IMG/VR virus record: IMGVR_UViG_3300030450_004028
Location: 1 to 31,674 of that record
DNA: 31,674 nucleotides
Origin: a virus
Direction: 5' to 3' (one strand)
The position numbers and the translations under genes are program-made. The notes under the pieces are model-generated. The model saw nothing but the letters and a program-made list of their open reading frames with translations. It did no database searches and was not told the origin of the DNA. Positions 6,142 to 13,477 of the stretch are shown here, piece by piece. The stretch's first letter is position 1, and the number at the start of each line of letters is the position of its first letter.

Positions 6142-7901
6142 TGTATTTCATTAAACTGAAAGTATAAAGGATTATACTCCAGTGTTGTTTCAAAGTTATT
6201 AGCGTCTCTTGATTTAAGAGATCTAAAAACTCTAAGCTGCGAATCTCTATCCCCTTCAATAGCCATTACTTTATCAGCTTTTTGTGCTATTGAAGACGAA
6301 TGCTTTGCAGCGTGAACGTCAAGTCTACCATCTCTACTACCAGATTTAGTAATATGAGAAACTCCTATTATAATAATATCTTGCGCGGATACTATTTGTC
6401 TCAATCCTTGAATGATATGGTCTGTTTTAACCATACTATCTGAGATATATTGAGTAGATCCAAGACCATCAATAGTATCAATGACAAGAATCTTAGGCAT
6501 TGTTTCTGCTACTAAATGTTTTACCCCTTCAATTGTAGGTGGTACTGTAAGACATTGAATATAATCAATGTCTTTACTCCAGGAATTGCTATTGTGCATA
6601 TAGTGTTCATCAACTTCTTGAGAGGTTTTAGACTTATCTATTTGTAAGAATCTTCTATACATTAAATAATCGTCAAACTCTAAAGATAACCATAATGTTT
6701 TTAGCTTAGCTCTTAATACAATATTTTGCATAAGACCTGTTTTTCCTAATCCAGTATCTCCCATTAAAATGGATAATTCATTAGGTAGAAACCAATAGTC
6801 TGATCCAATAGATGGATACAGATCCTTTAAGTTAAACCCATGTTCATGGAGATTGTTTCGGATACGCTCAACGTATCTTTTCTCCATATCTTCTGCAGAT
6901 AAAACTGCAACCATTGGGTCATTACCTTTTGCTTTACTTGGATAGTAAATGCATTTAGGATCACAATATTCGTCCATTATTTTATCATGACAACCATAAC
7001 GATATGAACCAGCATAAGAAGAAGCTACCATATTTTCTCTTTCTTTGAGATCCATGTTTGGAGCCCAACCAGATACAATAGAGGTAACAGCTTCTTGAGG
7101 AATACCATGTCTTCTATAATAAGAAATCATTCTTAAAAGAGTAATATGGCGTCTTCCTACTTTCGGTCCTTCGTTATACATTTTCTGAACACAAGGCGCT
7201 ATTGAACTAACTTCAACTTGCCTTGTTCCTTGAGATCCAACATCTTGGTCATTAGAACGAGTAGGAATTACAGGATCAAACATCTTTGTAATTTCTACAT
7301 CTTTTTGTTCTATGTCTCTAAAAGGATTTTCAGCTTCTTTGTGAATTTCCTTCCAGTTCAATGTCATTATCTCCCTTACAGTAAAGGGAGTTTTATATAA
7401 TCCAGTTTTGCTATTTTTAGTATAGCCAACACGGATTATTCTTGTTCTGTCATAGATACTTGGATCTGCTTCTGGAAAATATCTAGTTAATGTTTCTTTA
7501 ACTATTTGCGGTAGGTTTTTAGATGGTTCAAAACCAAAGATATTTGGTAAATGAATATGATAACCTGTACCAGAAAACCAGGGTTGAATCCAATCTTCTG
7601 GTATCTCTAGGCCATCTAGCATATTTCTAATGCATTCTCTTGTTCTTTCTAGAACATATTCATCTGTGTTGCCACCTTTATCAATATCTAAGATAATTCT
7701 ATCTAGATAGCATTTACCTTTAAAGGATTTAACAGTTTTGAATGTTTCGAGATGCTTTGGAAAGTCTGAATTAAATGTATAGTAAGATCTATACAATTCA
7801 TCGCCATTTAAATATTCTTTTAGACTATCTAATGGTATTGCTTGATTCCTGTTCACAGTAGAGCCAACGGCAACTTCTATGTACCTTTTGGTTTCAAACA
7901 T
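6120..7901 (-). CDS. AEP-type primase fused to RecA/DnaB-fold helicase
   Basis: A 593-aa replication protein. The N-terminal part looks like an archaeo-eukaryotic-type primase: LDID at 71-74 supplies metal-binding acidic residues, SGTGYHIHLP at 110-119 matches the conserved His strand, and DRTRIIRV at 151-158 the following basic strand. A middle domain has Cys237, Cys304, Cys313 and Cys317, spaced like the zinc or iron-sulphur segment seen after AEP domains. The C-terminal part has Walker A GDTGLGKT at 381-388, Walker B ILVIDTID at 471-478 and a SH sensor-like strand near 516. It would unwind the fork and make primers. No DNA polymerase gene lies in the window. Start ATG at 7901; the ribosome site is weak. 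Strong call for both domains, weaker for the metal type. Confidence 0.88.
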   Translation of the reverse strand: MFETKRYIEVAVGSTVNRNQAIPLDSLKEYLNGDELYRSYYTFNSDFPKHLETFKTVKSFKGKCYLDRIILDIDKGGNTDEYVLERTRECIRNMLDGLEIPEDWIQPWFSGTGYHIHLPNIFGFEPSKNLPQIVKETLTRYFPEADPSIYDRTRIIRVGYTKNSKTGLYKTPFTVREIMTLNWKEIHKEAENPFRDIEQKDVEITKMFDPVIPTRSNDQDVGSQGTRQVEVSSIAPCVQKMYNEGPKVGRRHITLLRMISYYRRHGIPQEAVTSIVSGWAPNMDLKERENMVASSYAGSYRYGCHDKIMDEYCDPKCIYYPSKAKGNDPMVAVLSAEDMEKRYVERIRNNLHEHGFNLKDLYPSIGSDYWFLPNELSILMGDTGLGKTGLMQNIVLRAKLKTLWLSLEFDDYLMYRRFLQIDKSKTSQEVDEHYMHNSNSWSKDIDYIQCLTVPPTIEGVKHLVAETMPKILVIDTIDGLGSTQYISDSMVKTDHIIQGLRQIVSAQDIIIIGVSHITKSGSRDGRLDVHAAKHSSSIAQKADKVMAIEGDRDSQLRVFRSLKSRDANNFETTLEYNPLYFQFNEIQGELASQ

Positions 7902-7908
7902 ATTTTAC

Positions 7909-8184
7909 CTAACTTAGTACTAGTTTATGATTTCCTCTAACTTCTAAGATTTTCCAAGTCATTTGTTTTCTGCCAGGTATCTTTTCCTCGCGTACTTTCA
8001 CAATGCCCTTTTCCCTTAGAAGTCTCCATGCTCTACTTATAGAATCAACAGTATGCTGCTTGTCATATTTAGCTTTGATCCAATCTCTTGCCGATTCCAT
8101 TTCGTGGCTACTTATGTAACCTGCGTTAAGCGATAAACGATAACGCAGGTATGAAGTTAGAGAGTCTTCTATTGTGAGTTTCAT
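7909..8184 (-). CDS. Winged-helix DNA-binding protein, 91 aa
   Basis: Begins MKLTIEDSLTSYLRYRLSLNAGYISS and overlaps the upstream gene as TAATG. Residues about 20-75 look like a winged helix: a helix ending in YDKQHTVDSISRAWRLLREKGIVKV, where SISRAWRLLREKG resembles a recognition helix, then a basic beta wing with PGRKQMTWKILE. Sitting between the single-strand binding candidate and the primase-helicase, it could be a helicase loader or origin-binding protein, or a regulator. Position and fold are seen; the role is inferred. Confidence 0.65.
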   Translation of the reverse strand: MKLTIEDSLTSYLRYRLSLNAGYISSHEMESARDWIKAKYDKQHTVDSISRAWRLLREKGIVKVREEKIPGRKQMTWKILEVRGNHKLVLS

Positions 8185-8783
8185 TACAACGCTTCAGTTG
8201 AAACTGAAGACATTGCTTTAGCAACCGATTCTTTAACAGGTTGTGCTTCTGAATTAGGAGCCTTATAGTTCTTAGGATATCCTTTAGCTACTTGACTCAT
8301 AAAATATTCAGCAAATTTCGCTGAATCTCTTTCAGCTGAAGTAACACTATTCCAAGTGCTATATTTCAACTTGTCACTTGTACTGTTTTTATTAGTATAG
8401 GTTAAAGTTTTGATCTTTTTACCAATACATCCAGTAAGTAGTTTAGGAGATGGGATACCATTTGAATTTAAACCTTCTTGAACGTCTTTATCTGTCATGC
8501 CACAAGCAACGAACAGGTCCTTTAGTTTAAATGCACCACCCCAATCTTCAATCTCTTTTGTGATAGGATCCTTTTTATAATTCCCACCAATTGTTACTGT
8601 TCTATCCCAATCGTTCTTTAATACAAGAACTTCTAGCTTAATAGAAACATCACGGGAAAATCCGCTGGATTTTTCCTGTTCAGTAACATCACTAGCTTTT
8701 TTAATTTCTACCTCATCAACGTATATTCCGTTGCCCATGTAACCTTCTGCGGAGTTTCCTCCACCTGATAATGATAAAGCCAT
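8184..8783 (-). CDS. Possible single-strand DNA-binding protein
   Basis: 199 aa, begins MALSLSGGGNSAEGYMGNG, with GGAG before the ATG and a TAATG overlap with the ATPase gene. The middle is beta-rich (VSIKLEVLVLKNDWDRTVTIGG), compatible with an OB-fold, followed by KIKTLTYTNKN and a low-complexity tail. In many phages the gene after a Sak4-like ATPase encodes an SSB-like protein, which is the main reason for this call. No acidic C-terminal tail typical of bacterial SSB is present. It may be another DNA-binding protein. Confidence 0.5.
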   Translation of the reverse strand: MALSLSGGGNSAEGYMGNGIYVDEVEIKKASDVTEQEKSSGFSRDVSIKLEVLVLKNDWDRTVTIGGNYKKDPITKEIEDWGGAFKLKDLFVACGMTDKDVQEGLNSNGIPSPKLLTGCIGKKIKTLTYTNKNSTSDKLKYSTWNSVTSAERDSAKFAEYFMSQVAKGYPKNYKAPNSEAQPVKESVAKAMSSVSTEAL

Positions 8784-9460
8784 TATTTAGCTCCTTTCTT
8801 AATATAGATTCTATCCCATTCAAAAGGCATTATCTGACCTTTTAAATGCTCACATCGTGAACCAGCTTCTAAAGCTGAACCACCTTTAAACGAAACCATT
8901 AGCTCATCGGTTTCATCATCTCTGAACATATACCCAATGGCATCACAATGAGCCATTATCATGTTCTTAAGCTTTCCTGAAATATCTAAACTTTCTGGAT
9001 CAACTTGAGTAGTATTCTCAATTTCTCTAGCTATTTTCCTATGCCCAACAATAATGACATTATCACATAGCTTTAGAAGAGTTTTAACATTATTCATTAC
9101 ACGATCCCTAACTAATTGCCATCCCAATCCGAAGTTTCCAACGTCTTGTATTTTATCAACATTATGTTCTGCACATACTGCTTTTTCTGTCCATTCGATA
9201 AGCTTATCAATAGTATCTAAAGCAAAGTATTTATAATCGTGACCTTCATTAGCTTCATTGTAAAAGCTAATTAATTCTTCCTTTGAATTCACTTCAAAGA
9301 AATGACCTTCTAACAAATGAGAACCTTGTTCTGTATCAATTGTAAGACAGTTATTAAGTTTAGATAGTATTGTAGTTTTCCCAACTTTGGGCGGACCATA
9401 CAATAATAAAGTTCTTGGATTGACCTCTTTGATTCCTCTTTTTTCTTTACTTAAAGCCAT
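8783..9460 (-). CDS. Sak4-like RecA-fold recombinase ATPase
   Basis: 225 aa. Walker A GPPKVGKTT at 22-30, Walker B FALDTID at 79-85, and a strand ending in VIIVGHRK around 135-142 match phage Sak4-type single-strand annealing ATPases, which are RecA-core proteins that act in phage recombination with an SSB partner. The following gene is an SSB candidate and further along is a resolvase, so a recombination set is plausible. The ATG at 9460 has AGAGG 13 bases away, which is far; a second copy of the same purine motif lies just upstream of that. Confidence 0.78.
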   Translation of the reverse strand: MALSKEKRGIKEVNPRTLLLYGPPKVGKTTILSKLNNCLTIDTEQGSHLLEGHFFEVNSKEELISFYNEANEGHDYKYFALDTIDKLIEWTEKAVCAEHNVDKIQDVGNFGLGWQLVRDRVMNNVKTLLKLCDNVIIVGHRKIAREIENTTQVDPESLDISGKLKNMIMAHCDAIGYMFRDDETDELMVSFKGGSALEAGSRCEHLKGQIMPFEWDRIYIKKGAK

Positions 9461-9588
9461 TCTTTAACTATTTCCTCTCTTGCGTATTTCCTCTAACGCA
9501 GTTACTTATTATTACTTAAAGCGAAACGGATTAAGGTATGCATAAACCTCTATATGAGTCAAGAGATTTATGCAACCTTACCGTCTAG
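9461..9588 (-). promoter_or_regulatory. Intergenic hairpin and repeated purine motif before the Sak4 gene
   Basis: 9532-9580 is a long imperfect hairpin: TAAGGT/ACCTTA, then TGCATAAA/TTTATGCA, then CTCT/AGAG, with single-base bulges or mismatches between and a 10-nt loop. It lacks a T-run on either strand, so it looks like an mRNA processing or blocking site more than a terminator. It separates the E1-like gene from the Sak4 gene. The motif AGAGGAAATA (minus strand) occurs twice, 16 bases apart (9469-9478 and 9485-9494), and could serve as tandem ribosome sites. Confidence 0.45.
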
Positions 9589-10383
9589 TTATTGTGATTT
9601 TCTCAAATCATTTGCAAACTTGGTATAGTCTATTTCTGCATCCAATAATAAACTCGGAAATCCGAATAATATCTTTTCTGCGACCATACCTCCAGTTGTA
9701 CATTTTTTGACTTCTGATGCAATGATACTTCCTGCAAATGTACTGCAATATGCAGTTGATCTTGCTGAGCAAGGTTCAGGATCACCATCTTCATCAGAAT
9801 ACCAAGTTTTCAAATAGTCATCAGTAGTAAATGGCATTTTGAATTTATACAATTGGAAAGTTTCACTACCCATTCTAGCATCAAAGAAATATGCGTTTTC
9901 ACAAAACGTACTATTACTTTGATCTAATCCTTCACATACTGTTCTAAAGGCAGGATGTTGTATAATATCCATACGAGCTTCCATAGAGTCTACTGCCATT
10001 ATACAAACATCTGTAGGTGGACCATCTTCGTCAGTTCGACTAGCATAAATTCCTTCTGTAAGGAATCGTCCTCCATCTCTTGTAACATTGCGATTAATTG
10101 ATCTAACATGTGCTAGTGGATTTATGGACTTAATGTTTTGTTCTACACAATGAACTTTATTATCATTAAGCTGGTGAATAGTGAAGTCTTGAACTCCAAT
10201 ATTCTCAGGGGCAACAACATCTTCATCGTATAAAGAAAATCTCATTACACCCATTCTAGCTAAAGTAGATGCAGTAAAAGAACCTATAGATCCACAGCCA
10301 ATTATGCTAACACGAGTCCTGGTTAAATTGAATATACCACTATTTCTAGATCTAATAGTATTCATATCAACAGCTTCTCTCAT
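9589..10383 (-). CDS. E1/ThiF-like ubiquitin-like-protein-activating enzyme
   Basis: 264 aa, one adenylation domain. GCGSIG at 29-34 is the nucleotide-binding loop; YDEDVV at 52-57 gives the ribose- and magnesium-binding aspartates; Asn61 and Gln65 match the NxxxQ segment; Lys76 and AVDSMEAR at 130-137 match other conserved sites. Cys205 in a PEPCSARS segment, just before a final helix, is where ThiF/E1 enzymes place a catalytic cysteine. The arginine usual in the NLxRQ motif is Val64 here, which is unusual. E1-like enzymes adenylate the C-terminal glycine of a ubiquitin-like protein and pass it to a thiol. GAGGAG precedes the ATG, which overlaps the JAMM gene stop as ATGA. Its partners lie directly upstream. 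It could instead serve sulphur transfer. Confidence 0.85.
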   Translation of the reverse strand: MREAVDMNTIRSRNSGIFNLTRTRVSIIGCGSIGSFTASTLARMGVMRFSLYDEDVVAPENIGVQDFTIHQLNDNKVHCVEQNIKSINPLAHVRSINRNVTRDGGRFLTEGIYASRTDEDGPPTDVCIMAVDSMEARMDIIQHPAFRTVCEGLDQSNSTFCENAYFFDARMGSETFQLYKFKMPFTTDDYLKTWYSDEDGDPEPCSARSTAYCSTFAGSIIASEVKKCTTGGMVAEKILFGFPSLLLDAEIDYTKFANDLRKSQ

Positions 10384-11291
10384 AACATTAGCTCCTCTGC
10401 ATTTTTGATTTTCTGTACTTCTTCAGGATTTGGTACTTTTAACCATTCATTGCCAAAGACTTTATTCATTTTCTCAACATCATCTATAACTTCTTGTGGC
10501 GTAACATGACCTTCGCTTAATGCTTCTAATTGATAATCAATATCAATTAGCGCAGCGTCAATGTTTTGATCATATTCTTCATCAAGCTCAACAGCTTTAG
10601 TAACATCGTCTTTCTTAAGACCAAAACTCTCATTCCAACCTTCTTCATCTAAAATATTATCGTATAGATCGTTATTATAGAGAGTAAGTTGATTTGTTGG
10701 AGTGTCTTTAGAGTCAGATATAGTATCACGAAGAGATTTGAATGGCTTCTTACCCCATCCATTGTAATAGCTTGTTGCCTTTTCTTTAACAACACAAGCT
10801 TTTATCTCATCTTCCATGCCACTAATTTCTTCAACTTGACTGATATTTTCTAAATCACATTCAATTTGAAGTGGTGTTGGTTTATTAATAGATAATATTA
10901 ACTGATATTCTCCTTTGTTATTAACAACTAAAGAAAGACCAGTTTTAGTATCACCTATAGTTCCCCAATCAGTAGCGCTCATTGTCGCTGTCATGTTATG
11001 GTGAGAATGCCACCAGCAATACATTAGTTTATCTTCAGTAACTTCTGCTTTGTATTTTTCTGTTACCTCAGCATACCAATCTGCTAATGCTTGTTTTTCT
11101 AAATGACAAACAGTTGAAGTAACTTCTTGTTTCATTATTGCAGGATCCTGAATAACCCAACGATCTTCATCGTCTTTAATTGCTACTGCCATACCTCCGA
11201 TTTCTGTATTTAGTAATTCGTAGGTTTTTCTTGCATAGCCTAGAATTTTATTCCAGGCTGTGTCTTCGATATGTATTGTATTATGTTCCAT
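10380..11291 (-). CDS. JAMM/JAB-domain metallopeptidase with extra C-terminal region
   Basis: 303 aa. The JAMM motif is complete: Glu30 (NTEIGG), then His95-Ser-His97, seven residues, Ser105, two residues, Asp108. These are the zinc ligands and catalytic residues of ubiquitin-like-protein deconjugases and processing peptidases. Residues about 150-303 are a helical, acidic extension of unknown function. The ATG overlaps the stop of the E2-like gene as TAATG and has GGAG about 11 bases ahead. Next to a ubiquitin-like protein whose Gly-Gly is followed by three residues, the likely jobs are trimming the precursor and removing the modifier from targets. JAMM proteins fused to phage tail proteins or hydrolysing cell wall exist, but context argues against that here. 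Confidence 0.87.
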   Translation of the reverse strand: MEHNTIHIEDTAWNKILGYARKTYELLNTEIGGMAVAIKDDEDRWVIQDPAIMKQEVTSTVCHLEKQALADWYAEVTEKYKAEVTEDKLMYCWWHSHHNMTATMSATDWGTIGDTKTGLSLVVNNKGEYQLILSINKPTPLQIECDLENISQVEEISGMEDEIKACVVKEKATSYYNGWGKKPFKSLRDTISDSKDTPTNQLTLYNNDLYDNILDEEGWNESFGLKKDDVTKAVELDEEYDQNIDAALIDIDYQLEALSEGHVTPQEVIDDVEKMNKVFGNEWLKVPNPEEVQKIKNAEELML

Positions 11292-12781
11292 TATAATGCT
11301 ACTCCATTAATTGGATGAGGTTCTTGATTAGGTTGAACAGATCTATCTGAAAGAAGATCATCTCTATATTTAAGAAGATATGCTAACAATTCATGAGGTA
11401 AAGATTGAACAAAAGGTATATTTGTACTATCATTCCATAAAGTTGCTGATCTTCCTAATATTTCATCATTGCTCATATTGTCTCTATTTTCCAAATATCC
11501 CGAGTTAGCTAAATGCAAACCTACTTCTTCTGTCAAGTGATCATAATCAGCTTCGCCTAAAGAATATATAGTTGCTAATTCAGATACATATTCAGTTCTA
11601 ACGGTATCAACAGAAGAGTCTAGATTGTATTGTATTTCAGGCTCTTCGATTGTATTATCATTATACTTGATACATGTATTAATAAATGCACAATCTCTGT
11701 TCTCACAAATAACCTTAGATTGATGTTCACTCCAACATTGTTCAGCCTGGTTTTCACCATGACGCATAAGCTCTACACCTGTTCCTGCACTAGATGGTAA
11801 CCAATTATAGAATTGATAAATATATCTATGAGGATTAGTGCGATTAAAATCATATGATGTTAACCACCGATGTGTAGACAATGCGATATCTGTGATATTC
11901 ATTGAGGCAAATGCTCGCTCAAGTTCTGTTCCTAGCTCACCTTCACACCAATTTGTACCATCAAAATAAGGATGAAGACTTGCTCCTCTAAGAAATTTTC
12001 GAGCATTATTTCGATAACTAATTCTTCGGTCATTAGCGCTCATTAAATCTTTTATAAAAAGATTTATATCTTTACTGTAGTCATCTAATTTTTCAATTGA
12101 GGTAATAAAGAACTCTGTAAAAGAATCAAATTCATAGCATATTCTTATATCTAGCCAGACATAATCATCACTATGATTGCTTTCTGTGATTTTGTACGGA
12201 ACTCTAACATCAATTTCTTCTCCATCGCTTTCACCCGTAACTCTAATGTCAGGAATTGGTATCTTTAGATCAACATTCCATTGAGGTGCTTTTGTTGACT
12301 TATTATACCAATTTCTTGTCGTAGTAACTTCATCACCTTTTGTTTTGTTTTGCAACCTATAAGATTTGGCATTTTCTTTTCCATATTCACTTGATCTTCG
12401 AACAGTTGCTTCAATATTGAATTGATCTAATATTTCTTTATTAATACTAGATCTAAGGGTTTTATCAAATTTATTCATTATTGATTTAATGGATTTCTCA
12501 CTACCTTCATATTGTTTAACAAAATTGAAGGCTTTCTCAATACTATAAAGCGTTAATGTATCTTCAGAAACAAAATCATTAATTACATTCATAATCTCTG
12601 TGATAGTAACTAATCTTTTTGTTCTTAAGTTTTTACGGAACTCAACAACTTTATCTTTATAAGCTTCTTCTTTGTGAAACTCATCAGGATTTTCTAACTC
12701 AATAGCTTGAGCTATACCATTATATTTTTGCAATGCGCTATCTAAAACGCTAGTAAAATTATGTAAGTAATTAACTCCCAT
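11291..12781 (-). CDS. Unknown 496-aa protein of the Ubl operon, candidate E2-like
   Basis: The ATG at 12781 was chosen since AAGGAG lies just before it; a TTG at 12799 would add six residues. The N-terminal 150 residues are helical. Next comes a beta-rich part (around 165-235), then HPYF at 270-273 and Cys279 in a TNWCEGE segment, followed by helices. E2 enzymes have a beta-meander, an HPN motif, the catalytic Cys about 10 residues later and C-terminal helices, so this region could be an E2-like or RWD-like domain; here His-to-Cys spacing is nine. A cluster Cys349, Cys359, Cys364, Cys370 looks metal-binding. It lies between the Ubl and JAMM genes, where an E2 would fit. I see the motif; the fold is inferred and unproven. 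It might instead be the target or an adaptor. Confidence 0.45.
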   Translation of the reverse strand: MGVNYLHNFTSVLDSALQKYNGIAQAIELENPDEFHKEEAYKDKVVEFRKNLRTKRLVTITEIMNVINDFVSEDTLTLYSIEKAFNFVKQYEGSEKSIKSIMNKFDKTLRSSINKEILDQFNIEATVRRSSEYGKENAKSYRLQNKTKGDEVTTTRNWYNKSTKAPQWNVDLKIPIPDIRVTGESDGEEIDVRVPYKITESNHSDDYVWLDIRICYEFDSFTEFFITSIEKLDDYSKDINLFIKDLMSANDRRISYRNNARKFLRGASLHPYFDGTNWCEGELGTELERAFASMNITDIALSTHRWLTSYDFNRTNPHRYIYQFYNWLPSSAGTGVELMRHGENQAEQCWSEHQSKVICENRDCAFINTCIKYNDNTIEEPEIQYNLDSSVDTVRTEYVSELATIYSLGEADYDHLTEEVGLHLANSGYLENRDNMSNDEILGRSATLWNDSTNIPFVQSLPHELLAYLLKYRDDLLSDRSVQPNQEPHPINGVAL

Positions 12782-12809
12782 TTTTACTCCTTTCTTCAAG
12801 ACTTTTATT

Positions 12810-12841
12810 GCACTTCGGGCTCCTTGCGGAGCCCTCCGTGC
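12810..12841 (-). promoter_or_regulatory. GA-loop hairpin 3, between the Ubl and E2-like genes
   Basis: On the mRNA strand: outer stem GCAC/GTGC, internal loop GGA/GAA, inner stem GGGCTCC/GGAGCCC, and a GCAA tetraloop of the stable GNRA class. It begins 11 bases past the Ubl stop and ends 18 bases before the AAGGAG of the next gene. No T-run follows, so it is not a standard terminator. It could set a processing or attenuation point that makes the small Ubl more abundant than the three enzymes. It shares its layout with the hairpins at 3391 and 6100. Confidence 0.6.
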
Positions 12842-12852
12842 TACCGAGGTGG

Positions 12853-13065
12853 TTATCTAGTATATCCACCAGTTTTTCTGCGAGTAACGAATGTTACAAC
12901 ATCGTTATCTTGCAAAACCATATCGTCAGTTGCATCTCTCTGTCCCACTTTAGCAGTATAATTGCTAATACCTTGAGATGATGCGAAACTAGCAACACTA
13001 GTCCCTTGTGCAACATCAACGAATTCATGGCCTGAGCCATCTAGAACTTTTATGACTTTTATCAT
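12853..13065 (-). CDS. Ubiquitin-like (ThiS/MoaD/PRTRC-C-like) protein, 70 aa
   Basis: 70 aa starting MIKVIKVLDGSGHEF, with AAGGAG seven bases before the ATG. The order is strand, turn, strand, a helix around TSVASFASSQGI, then VLQDNDVVTFVTRR, consistent with a beta-grasp fold. It ends RRKTGGYTR: a Gly-Gly pair followed by Tyr-Thr-Arg. Ubiquitin-like proteins are often made as precursors with residues after Gly-Gly that a peptidase removes, and a JAMM peptidase is encoded two genes on. The F-x-x-RR-x-x-G end also recalls PRTRC system protein C. It is the first of four consecutive genes of a putative conjugation pathway. The domain call rests on length, pattern, the tail and neighbours. Confidence 0.75.
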   Translation of the reverse strand: MIKVIKVLDGSGHEFVDVAQGTSVASFASSQGISNYTAKVGQRDATDDMVLQDNDVVTFVTRRKTGGYTR

Positions 13066-13076
13066 TAGAGTACTCC

Positions 13077-13256
13077 TTAATTAGTTCTAGTTATGGGTTG
13101 AATTACATACTCACCAATAGTTCCATTATGTTTTTCAGCGTGAACCTTGGCTTTTTGCATTATGAATTTGGCCTGGTGAATACTTTCATACTCACCAACC
13201 AACTGAATTAAATTAGGTAATTTACGAACTACCATAAATTTTGTAAGATCAGCCAT
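13077..13256 (-). CDS. Hypothetical protein, 59 aa, upstream of the Ubl gene
   Basis: Begins MADLTKFMVVRKLPNLIQLVGEY and ends YVIQPITRTN. Its ATG overlaps the previous stop as TAATG, and it stops two bases before the AAGGAG of the Ubl gene, so it is in the same transcript. The middle is a charged helix (IHQAKFIMQKAKVHAEKH) flanked by likely strands, a small alpha/beta protein. No family recognised. Its place in the operon makes it a candidate accessory or substrate of the Ubl pathway, but this is only context. Confidence 0.7.
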   Translation of the reverse strand: MADLTKFMVVRKLPNLIQLVGEYESIHQAKFIMQKAKVHAEKHNGTIGEYVIQPITRTN

Positions 13257-13426
13257 TATAAACGACCTTTCTTAGCATTGATTTTGTTGCATGTTGCAAC
13301 GATCATAGCTCTTTCATCGGTTCGCATAGTCACATTGACGGATTGAACCACGCCACGCTGATCTATATAACGAACTAGAGCTTTTTCATTATCTGATTTA
13401 ACAGATTGTTTAGGTGACTTTATCAT
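13256..13426 (-). CDS. Hypothetical protein, 56 aa, first gene of the Ubl operon
   Basis: Begins MIKSPKQSVKSDNEKALVRYID and ends NKINAKKGRL, with GGGAGG six bases before the ATG. It follows a promoter candidate at 13478-13506 and a leader that is nearly identical to that of the phosphatase gene. It contains two likely strands (ALVRYIDQRG, VQSVNVTMRT) and a C-terminal helix. No family recognised. As the first gene it should be strongly expressed. Confidence 0.7.
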   Translation of the reverse strand: MIKSPKQSVKSDNEKALVRYIDQRGVVQSVNVTMRTDERAMIVATCNKINAKKGRL

Positions 13427-13432
13427 AGTCTA

Positions 13433-13449
13433 CCTCCCGTGTTAGTTAA
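13433..13449 (-). promoter_or_regulatory. Repeated leader motif, copy 1
   Basis: The 17 bases CCTCCCGTGTTAGTTAA (plus strand) differ by one base from 15098-15114. On the mRNA strand the motif is TTAAC, then AACACGGGAGG, ending in the Shine-Dalgarno of the following gene. Both copies sit directly before a leftward gene that follows a long non-coding stretch, so the motif marks the start of two transcription units. Confidence 0.6.
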
Positions 13450-13477
13450 ACAAATTTAAAAGTGGAAATAAATTTCT

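Noticed and set aside
12810-12841. Rho-independent terminator between the Ubl and E2-like genes
   Set aside because: The stem is strong, but no T-run follows on the transcribed strand, and the next gene has a good ribosome site just after it.
3391-12841. GA-loop hairpins as kink-turns
   Set aside because: They have tandem G-A pairs but lack the three-base bulge needed for a kink-turn; the internal loops are symmetrical.
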